Below are positions 55,901-61,646 of a DNA stretch of 64,000 nucleotides, one piece after another. The notes under the pieces were generated by a model. That model saw only the letters and a list, made by a program, of their open reading frames with translations, ran no database searches and was not told the DNA's origin. The DNA comes from Sphingomonas citri (GTDB lineage: Bacteria; Pseudomonadota; Alphaproteobacteria; Sphingomonadales; Sphingomonadaceae). The number at the start of each line of letters is the position of its first letter. Positions within the stretch are counted from its first letter, which is position 1. The stretch spans positions 1 to 64,000 of the forward strand of contig NZ_JAHXZN010000011.1 in NCBI RefSeq assembly GCF_019429485.1, written 5' to 3'. The position numbers and the translations under genes were made by a program.

Positions 55901-56525
55901 GGTCGACGGCTTCTTCTACCAGTCGCTGGTCAACCGCTCGATCACCAACAATGGCATCACCCAGAACATCCAGGCGCGCGGCCCCGCCAATTACGATGGC
56001 AAGGGCAAGATCAAGGGCTTCGAGGTCGCCTACCAGCAGACCTTCGACTTCCTGCCGGGCTTCCTGAGCGGCCTCGGCTTCAACGGCAACTACACCTATA
56101 TCGACAGCTCGGGTCTGCCCAACTCCTTCCTCAACGGCGGCACGCCTTCGTCCGACTCGACGATCGCCAAGGGCAATCTGCCGCTGGAAGGACTGTCGAA
56201 GCACAATATCAACGCCACCGCCTTCTACGAGAAGGGGCCGGTCTCGCTGCGCGCCGCGTACAACTGGCGCTCCCGCTTCCTGCTCACCGCGGCGGACGTG
56301 ATCTTCCCCTACACGTCGATCTTCAACGACGCGACCGGGCAGCTCGACGCCTCGGCCTTCATCAATCTCAACAAGTGGGTCAAGCTCGGGGTCCAGGGGG
56401 TCAATCTGACCAACACGACGACCAAGCTGCTCCAGGCCTACAAGGGCGGCTCGGACGACCTCGCACCGCGCTCCTACTTCACCAACGACCGGCGCTACTC
56501 GATCATCCTGCGCGCCAATTATTGA
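52989..56525 (+). CDS. Large TonB-dependent receptor, oligosaccharide-uptake type
   Basis: 1178 residues from the ATG at 52989 (a GTG directly precedes it), with AGGAGG upstream. Signal peptide GASVTAMCVVALAAPAFAQ; DDIVVTGIRQSLANAQNIKR and DAITAQDIGALPDRS near residue 80 place it with the receptors at 33632 and 41345. Unusually long extracellular loops (for example around residues 290-520) explain its size. Ends SIILRANY with a terminal aromatic. In sphingomonads such receptors beside halogenase/cupin genes are associated with plant-polysaccharide uptake. GH10 and GH9 genes follow convergently. Confidence 0.94.
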   Translation: MIIEDKPARGGHTRLRNRVVLTGASVTAMCVVALAAPAFAQTGPATGQNTAGAATSPNTPGSDPAAQSGGDTPATDAAGADDIVVTGIRQSLANAQNIKRNSDTVVDAITAQDIGALPDRSVTEALQRVPGVSINRFAGNNDPDHFSVEGSGVNVRGLNFVRSEFNGRDTFSAGIGGQAINFADVPSELLGSVEVYKNATADLIEGGLAGTVNLNTRKPFDNKGFHIGGGIEANYGDFAKEWAPTGSLLVSNTWETPIGRFGILANASYSRLKSRADGIQVTNFQTRDGVQAATGTGTNTTVTCRNQLPGTTDGFTLLPGTVNGVGGQSFPNPANVCGAQGTAGADGYADPTALAYAPIGGQFRSQDYDRKRDGQALAVQWQSTDERTTFTAQFLRTHSSSAWGEHTFETAPDLSEYNTYPAGCQQNGNGPLNGAGNSTTRAECQLNGAGQFQFGENQRGNGYNPGGGPYPNFVYDDSGLFQSGFITLPGNGWRTASSGSATTTVPSGGMQQSLSRRQVYDENLVKDAGFNLKINPDDRWSINLDADYTYAKHDVTDLSVFGSTFADEELDLSGKIPVVIPHKPLTLAANWASPNPAMAAASDSDYFQSRDFQFWRAAMDHIEHSVGSEYQIKGDFAYKFDDGDFLQRVKFGARYAERQQDVRYTAYNWGAISEVWSGAPVTFNQGDTSRSSLYSFDNFFRGKTAAPPSAYFYNGDLIGDYNGATSFFQSQNDVWRNTNGATATNRFLAAGQRVGAIPGTDFLPSEVSTVNQQDTAAYAMVQFGNNEPVFGGIRLSGNVGVRYVRTTVQSRTETAVPNRTELGVVDPFSTRCVATTRQLPDGTTQVTQPGGVCNLGETEYERLRTFATPGYASQPADFTNSYNYWLPSANLKFGVTNDLIVRVAASKVLTRPDFANIRPYVTYALEPGSGTVTINAGNPYLKPATAWQFDATVEWYFGRVGQISLDAFYKTVDGFFYQSLVNRSITNNGITQNIQARGPANYDGKGKIKGFEVAYQQTFDFLPGFLSGLGFNGNYTYIDSSGLPNSFLNGGTPSSDSTIAKGNLPLEGLSKHNINATAFYEKGPVSLRAAYNWRSRFLLTAADVIFPYTSIFNDATGQLDASAFINLNKWVKLGVQGVNLTNTTTKLLQAYKGGSDDLAPRSYFTNDRRYSIILRANY

Positions 56526-56532
56526 GGAGCAC

Positions 56533-56558
56533 GCCCGCCGGACCTCGCTCCGGCGGGC
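56533..56558. terminator. Bidirectional terminator hairpin
   Basis: GCCCGCCGGA (56533-56542) pairs perfectly with TCCGGCGGGC (56549-56558) around the loop CCTCGC. It lies between the TonB receptor stop (56525) and the GH10 stop (56569), which converge. There is no T-run, as is common in GC-rich Alphaproteobacteria. Confidence 0.7.
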
Positions 56559-56568
56559 GATCGCCGCG

Positions 56569-57702
56569 TCACGCGCGCGCGGGCGCCTCCGCCAGCGCGC
56601 GTGCGATCGCCGCGTGCAGCGGCTTGGGGCAATAGTCGACGTCATACGGGCAGGGTCGGCGCGGCGCCTTGTCGGGGCGCGGTTCGAACGGCCCGATCCA
56701 GCTGAAGCGGTCGCACAGCCCCCAGGCGAGCACGTCGCGCAGCCCCGGGTAGCTCAGCGTCACGTCTAGGTAGCGGCGCGCGTAATCGGCCACGCCGCGG
56801 TCGCGCGCGGCGACCTCGACCGGCAGGCCGTTGTCGCGCACGTCGAACTCGGTGATCAGCAGGCGATAACCCATCGCGGTCACCGCATCGAGGAAGCGCC
56901 GCCACTCGCCCTCGTAGGCGCGCGCACTCGGCGCGGTGTCGCTGCCGGCGGTGACGATGTGCGATTGCAGCCCGAGTGCATCGACCGGCGTGCCGCGCCG
57001 GCGGAAGCCTTCCAGCAGCCGCAGGACGCCGGCGCGGTGCGCCGCGTTGCCAGGCTCCCAGCTCATGTAATCGTTGTAGACCAGCTCGGCGTGGGGGGCG
57101 GCGGCGCGCGCGGTGCGGAAAGCGAGGTCGAGCGTGGCCTCGGTCCCGCCGAGCGCCTGGCTGAGCGCGGTCTCCTCCAGCGCGCCGGTCTCGGGCGTCA
57201 CCGCCTCGTTGACGACGTCGTAGCTGGTGATGCGCGTGCCGTAGCGGCGCGTGACGGTCTCGATATGCTCGCGCAGGAGGCGCGCCGCCTCGGTCGCGGG
57301 ACGCGCGCCGAAATCATGCGCCTCAAGCCAGCGCGGCATCCACTTGCGCCTCTGCCACAGCAGGTTGTGCCCGCGCAGTGCCATGTGCTCGCGGGTCGCG
57401 AAGTCGGCGATCCGGTCGAAGGCGGCGAAGTCGAAGCGATCGGGGGCCGGGCGCAGGTGCTGCCACTTCATCTCATTCTCGGCGACCAGCACGCCGCAGT
57501 CGGCGCGCAGTAGCGCGGCGTAGCGCGGATTGTCCGCCGAGGCGCCCTGCGGCCGGCTCGACAATGCCGAGCCGAAGCGAGCGCCGATCGGGCGTGCGAC
57601 CGCGTCGAGCCCGGGCGGGCCGCTCGCGCCGAAGGCGGGCCTTGTCCCCAGCGCGGCGGTGAGCGCCGCCAGTCCCTCGCGTCGTGTCGGCGACCAGCCC
57701 AT
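56569..57702 (-). CDS. GH10 endo-1,4-beta-xylanase
   Basis: 377 residues from the ATG at 57702, with AAGGAG 7 nt upstream. The N-terminus TRREGLAALTAALGTRPAFG resembles a Tat signal. GH10 signatures: ENEMKWQHLRP, GHNLLWQ, the acid/base Glu in YDVVNEAVTPE, SHIVTAGS, and the nucleophile Glu in LLITEFDVRD, then WGLCDRFSW. It cleaves xylan or glucuronoxylan backbones, probably in the periplasm. 14 bp downstream of the GH9 gene, so co-transcribed. Confidence 0.95.
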   Translation of the reverse strand: MGWSPTRREGLAALTAALGTRPAFGASGPPGLDAVARPIGARFGSALSSRPQGASADNPRYAALLRADCGVLVAENEMKWQHLRPAPDRFDFAAFDRIADFATREHMALRGHNLLWQRRKWMPRWLEAHDFGARPATEAARLLREHIETVTRRYGTRITSYDVVNEAVTPETGALEETALSQALGGTEATLDLAFRTARAAAPHAELVYNDYMSWEPGNAAHRAGVLRLLEGFRRRGTPVDALGLQSHIVTAGSDTAPSARAYEGEWRRFLDAVTAMGYRLLITEFDVRDNGLPVEVAARDRGVADYARRYLDVTLSYPGLRDVLAWGLCDRFSWIGPFEPRPDKAPRRPCPYDVDYCPKPLHAAIARALAEAPARA

Positions 57703-57716
57703 GCGCGGCTCCTTCG

Positions 57717-59549
57717 TCAGCGGCGGCGCGGAACGCGCGCGCGCGGTTCGTCCAGCGCTGAAGCGACCCAGAGCAGCGGCGCGTTCCAGTTGATCGCCAC
57801 CTCGTTGAGCGCATAGGCGCGGATATCGTCGGTCCAGCAGCGCTGCGGCGCGCAGCTGCCCTTCATCTTGGCCGCGATCGGGTCCACCATCGCGGTCGAG
57901 TTGGGGCCGCCGGAGACCACGCCGGGCGGCGGGCCGGGCAGCGTGGCGTCGAGCTGGTGCGCCCAGAAGCGGTGGTGCGGGTTGGTCAGCGGTCGCGCGC
58001 CGAAACCCGAGACATAGCTCTGGTCGAGCGGGTTGCGGCCGAGCACATAGTCCATCGCGTCGACCATACCGTCGCGATAGCGCGTCGCCCCGGTGAGCCG
58101 CTGCGCCACGCCGAGGATCATCGCGCGGTTGAGGATCACCGCGTTCGACCCCCAGGAATAATCGAGCGTGGCATAAGGGATGCGATAGCCGCTGCGCGCT
58201 TTCTCGGCGAGGAAACCGTCGGCCGCGGCGATCAGCCCGGCGCGCGCGGGCGTCGCCGCGCTCGCCGGCACGCCCGCGGCGGTGGCGAGCGTGATCGTGC
58301 CGAGCGCGGCGACATGCCCCCAGTCGGGCGCGCGCACCGGCGCGGCGTGCCACGGCGAGTCCCGCAGCGCCGCGGCGAACGCCGGCTCGCGCGTGGTGGC
58401 GTACAGTTCGGCCGCGGCCCAGTAGAATTCGTCGCTCACGTCGTCGTCGCCGTAGCCGCCGCTGCCGGTGAAGCTGTTGGTGGCGAAGACCTGCGGCTGG
58501 CGCCGCGCGGCGGCATAGGCGCGGCGCGCGGCGGTGAGGCAGGTCGCGCTGAAGCCGGGATCGATGGTGCGCCAGATGCGCGCGCACTGTGCCGCCGTCG
58601 CCGCCAGGTTGAGCGTCGCCGCGGTGGTCGGCGGGTAGAGCAGCCGGTCCTCACGGTCGTCGGCGGGGCGGGTCGGCAGCGCGGTCCAGCGGCGATCGGC
58701 GACCTTCTGATGTGCCATGCCGCCCGCGTCGATCGTGCGGAAGGCGGGCGCGCCCCCGCCGACGAGGGCGCCGACCGGCACGGTCGCGCGCGCGCCGTCG
58801 GGGATCTGCATCGCCAGCAGGAAGCGCATCTCCCAGCGCGCCTCGTCGAGCAGGTCGTCGACGCCGTTGCCGCTCTCGGGCAGGTTGCCGCGGCCGTCGG
58901 CGAAGGGGAAGCGGCCAGTGCGCGCCTCGCGCTCGTACAGGTCCTGCAACGTCCACAACGCGATGCCGCCGTTCACGACATATTTGCCGTGGTCGCCCGC
59001 GTCGTACCAGCCGCCGGTGACGTCGAGGCGATAGTCGCACCCGGCCCAGCGCATGCCGCGCTCGTCCGCGCCGGAGAAGCACGGTGCGACCTCCTTGGCG
59101 TGGCCGGCGGGGCGTGCCCAGCGCGGATCGCCGGCGAAGCGCGGCTCGATCGCGATGCCCGCGCGCGTGTGGTAGAAATAGTGGAGCGCGGCCGCGGCGA
59201 GCGGCGCGTAGAGGTCGGCGCGGACGACGAACGGCCGGCTGGTCTGTCCCGCGACCGACAGCCGATAGGTGCCCGGCTCGGTGAGGCGCGCGAGATCGAC
59301 GAGGTGGACGTGATCGCCCGACGCGGCGTCGTCGCCGATGAGCAGAGTGTGACCAGTCGCTGCGACGCCGCCGCGAGCGTCGCGCGCGGTCCAGCGAAGC
59401 GGCGTCGTCGACGCGGCCGCAACGATCGCGCGCTTGGCGGTATCGGGCAGGAAGCCGAGCTGGTTGAGGTGGATCGCGGCTGGTGGCGAGGCCGCACCAA
59501 TCGAGGAAGCGGCGACCAACGCGATCGGGACGAGGGGGCGAAGGTTCAT
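57717..59549 (-). CDS. GH9 endoglucanase/cellulase with N-terminal Ig-like domain
   Basis: 610 residues, signal peptide VPIALVAASSIGAASPP. A CelD-type Ig-like domain (about 25-110; IHLNQLGFLPDTAKRAIV) precedes the (alpha/alpha)6 barrel. Catalytic features: GGWYDAGDHGKYVVNGG with the Asp pair, NPHHRFWAHQ, and the C-terminal YALNEVAINWNAPL with the acid Glu. The specificity could be cellulose, beta-glucan or xyloglucan. First gene of a two-gene unit with the GH10 xylanase. Confidence 0.94.
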   Translation of the reverse strand: MNLRPLVPIALVAASSIGAASPPAAIHLNQLGFLPDTAKRAIVAAASTTPLRWTARDARGGVAATGHTLLIGDDAASGDHVHLVDLARLTEPGTYRLSVAGQTSRPFVVRADLYAPLAAAALHYFYHTRAGIAIEPRFAGDPRWARPAGHAKEVAPCFSGADERGMRWAGCDYRLDVTGGWYDAGDHGKYVVNGGIALWTLQDLYEREARTGRFPFADGRGNLPESGNGVDDLLDEARWEMRFLLAMQIPDGARATVPVGALVGGGAPAFRTIDAGGMAHQKVADRRWTALPTRPADDREDRLLYPPTTAATLNLAATAAQCARIWRTIDPGFSATCLTAARRAYAAARRQPQVFATNSFTGSGGYGDDDVSDEFYWAAAELYATTREPAFAAALRDSPWHAAPVRAPDWGHVAALGTITLATAAGVPASAATPARAGLIAAADGFLAEKARSGYRIPYATLDYSWGSNAVILNRAMILGVAQRLTGATRYRDGMVDAMDYVLGRNPLDQSYVSGFGARPLTNPHHRFWAHQLDATLPGPPPGVVSGGPNSTAMVDPIAAKMKGSCAPQRCWTDDIRAYALNEVAINWNAPLLWVASALDEPRARVPRRR

Positions 59550-59978
59550 GCCCTCACTCTATTAGCGCGCGCGGGAAAGGGGAATGGTGACGGATCGAGC
59601 ACCGGAGCGCTACTTGCAGATCACGAGCTTCTTCTTCGTTCGACGGCGCGATCGCTTCATTGGAACGGCAGGTGCGATCCCTTTCAGCCGGAGCAGTGAT
59701 GCTCCCGTTTGTGCAAGCTTGAGATAACGACATGAACGCGCGGGCGGAGCTGGAGTGTTTTCCGAGGCTTCCCTGACGACCGGTAATTGGGTCGTCACTC
59801 GATGATCGGAGGTTGTATCCTCAGAGGCGTTCGCGAAGTAGCACGGTGATGGTCCCACCGAGCGGATCGATGAGGTCGGTCTGTGGGGGCCGAGGCGGCG
59901 CCGCTGCCGAACCTGATCGTGATCCTGAAAAGTATCGCGATGGCGATACAAAAAGCAGCTTTGCCCCGCGTTCTTCAT
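59550..59978. other. Intergenic region, promoter of GH9-GH10 expected, no gene recognised
   Basis: About 430 bases between the GH9 start and the stop of the ferredoxin reductase gene. Slightly lower GC than its flanks and with only short open frames on both strands. I found no TNRTATGAYNA element here, so GH9-GH10 may not share the proposed GntR control. Confidence 0.45.
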
Positions 59979-61253
59979 TCAGATGCGCGAGCGCATCGGA
60001 GGACGGCATTCGCTTTGAAGGCACGTCGTCAGGGCGACGGTCGAGTCGGCGATCAGGTCGGTTCGTACATCGGCCCCTGATTCGATCAGCTTGCGTCCCT
60101 GTATATAGTCCTTGGTGGCGTTGACGCAGTCGAGCGCGACGACCCGGCCGTTGCGAAGGTAAATCACCGAGAAGGAGCGAGCGTCGATCGCTCCGCGCAA
60201 GACGGCGAGATCGTGTCCCGCGGCGAGCCCCACCGTCTGTAGCCGCAGATCATATTGGTTCGACCAGAACCACGGCACCGCGTAATAAGGGTGCGCGACC
60301 CCGGCGATCGAGCGCGCGACCGTGCCCGCCATATCGTTGGCGTTCTGCACCGACTCCAAGCGGATCCGCGCACCGTCGGCGAAGGCGTTGGCGTGCGTGG
60401 CGCAATCACCGATGGCGTAGACGTCGGGCAGGCTGGTCCGGCACACGGCGTCGACCTCCACGCCGTCGCTGCCGCGCGCGCCGGCGGCGAGGAGCGGTGC
60501 CACCGCCGGTACGATGCCGACCCCGACGATCACCAGGTCCGCGGGCACCAGCTCGCCCGAGGCGAGGCGCACGCCGCACGCGGTGCCGTCCCGACCCTCG
60601 ATGCCGTGCACCGCGGTGCCGAGCCGCAGCGTCACCCCCCGCGCTCGATGCTCGGCCTCGAGGAAGCGCGCCAGCATCGTCCCCGACATGCGCGCGAGGA
60701 CGTGCTGCTGCGCCTCGATCAGCGTCACCGCCTTGCCGGCGCCGACCAGCACCGCCGCCGCCTCCAGGCCGATGTAGCCGCCCCCGATCACGACGACCTG
60801 GCGCGCCGTAGGAAGCTCGCTCGCCAGCCGATCGGCGTCGGCGCGCGAGCGCATCGAATGCACCCCCGCGAGCGCGGCACCCGGGCAATCGAGCCGGCGC
60901 GCCGCCCCGCCGGTCGCCCAGACGAGACGGCGGTAGCCAATGCTGGTGCCGTCCGCCGCGGTGACGCGCCGCGCCGCGGGGTCCACCGCGTCGATCCGGC
61001 AGCCGGGACGGAGATCGACCGCCTTCTCCTGCCAGAAGGCGGCCGGCCGGATCAGCAGGCGCTCGAAGCTCTTCTCGCCGGCGAGGTACGCCTTGGTCAG
61101 CGGCGGTCGCTCATAGGGCAGCTCGGCCTCGTCCCCGATCAGCGCGACCGTGCCCTGGTAGCGGAGCTGGCGCAGCGCGATCGCGGTCTGGGCGCCGGCC
61201 TGGCCCGCGCCCACGATCACGACATCATAGTCGCTCACCGTCGCCCCGCTCAC
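59979..61253 (-). CDS. FAD-dependent ferredoxin reductase
   Basis: 424 residues from a GTG at 61253; a second GTG at 61238 (SDYDVVIVG) is possible. FAD motif VVIVGAGQAGAQTA, NAD-binding motif VVIGGGYIGLEAAAVL near residue 150, the Asp motif VYAIGDCATH, and the C-terminal YAVPWFWSNQYDLRLQTVGL and VALDCVNATKDYIQGRKLIE of the putidaredoxin-reductase/rhodocoxin-reductase family. It passes electrons from NADH to the [2Fe-2S] ferredoxin encoded 10 bp upstream, normally serving a P450 or Rieske oxygenase. Confidence 0.94.
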   Translation of the reverse strand: MSGATVSDYDVVIVGAGQAGAQTAIALRQLRYQGTVALIGDEAELPYERPPLTKAYLAGEKSFERLLIRPAAFWQEKAVDLRPGCRIDAVDPAARRVTAADGTSIGYRRLVWATGGAARRLDCPGAALAGVHSMRSRADADRLASELPTARQVVVIGGGYIGLEAAAVLVGAGKAVTLIEAQQHVLARMSGTMLARFLEAEHRARGVTLRLGTAVHGIEGRDGTACGVRLASGELVPADLVIVGVGIVPAVAPLLAAGARGSDGVEVDAVCRTSLPDVYAIGDCATHANAFADGARIRLESVQNANDMAGTVARSIAGVAHPYYAVPWFWSNQYDLRLQTVGLAAGHDLAVLRGAIDARSFSVIYLRNGRVVALDCVNATKDYIQGRKLIESGADVRTDLIADSTVALTTCLQSECRPPMRSRI

Positions 61254-61263
61254 CGCCGCGCGC

Positions 61264-61581
61264 TCACGATCCGGGGGCGATCGTCACGCGCAGGCCGTCG
61301 AGCCGCCCGTCGAAGGCGATCTGGCAGCCCAGCCGCGACGTCGGCGCGACCTGGTCGAGCCCGTCGAGCAGCTCGCGCTCGGCCTCGCTGGGCGGCGGCA
61401 GGGCGAGCGCCTGCGCCGGATCGACGATGACGTGACAGGTCCCGCAGGAGAGCGAGCCACCGCACGCCGCCAGCAGCTCGTCGATACCATTGTCGCGGAT
61501 CACCTCCATCACCGACAGGCCGGCGTCGGCGGGGAGTGGGCGGGTTGCGCCGTCGCGGGTGGTCACGATCAGAGAGGCCAT
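61264..61581 (-). CDS. Adrenodoxin-type [2Fe-2S] ferredoxin
   Basis: 105 residues, the family norm. The cluster cysteines follow the putidaredoxin pattern: ACGGSLSCGTCHVIVD (three Cys) and LGCQIAFDG (fourth). The His after the third Cys (CGTCHV) is typical. Cytoplasmic carrier between the adjacent reductase and an oxygenase. No P450 gene is within the window, though the TonB receptor upstream runs off the edge. Confidence 0.95.
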   Translation of the reverse strand: MASLIVTTRDGATRPLPADAGLSVMEVIRDNGIDELLAACGGSLSCGTCHVIVDPAQALALPPPSEAERELLDGLDQVAPTSRLGCQIAFDGRLDGLRVTIAPGS

Positions 61582-61611
61582 AAGTAGTTCCAGCTGGGAG
61601 TGAGGGAGTGA

Positions 61612-61635
61612 CCGGCCGCCGCGCTCGGCGGCCGG
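61612..61635. terminator. Hairpin between TonB receptor and ferredoxin genes
   Basis: CCGGCCGCC (61612-61620) pairs with GGCGGCCGG (61627-61635) around GCGCTC. It follows the receptor stop at 61647 on the minus strand by about 12 bp and precedes the ferredoxin start at 61581. Likely a factor-independent terminator, or an attenuator if the genes are co-transcribed. Confidence 0.6.
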
Positions 61636-61646
61636 ACGGCAGGCGA

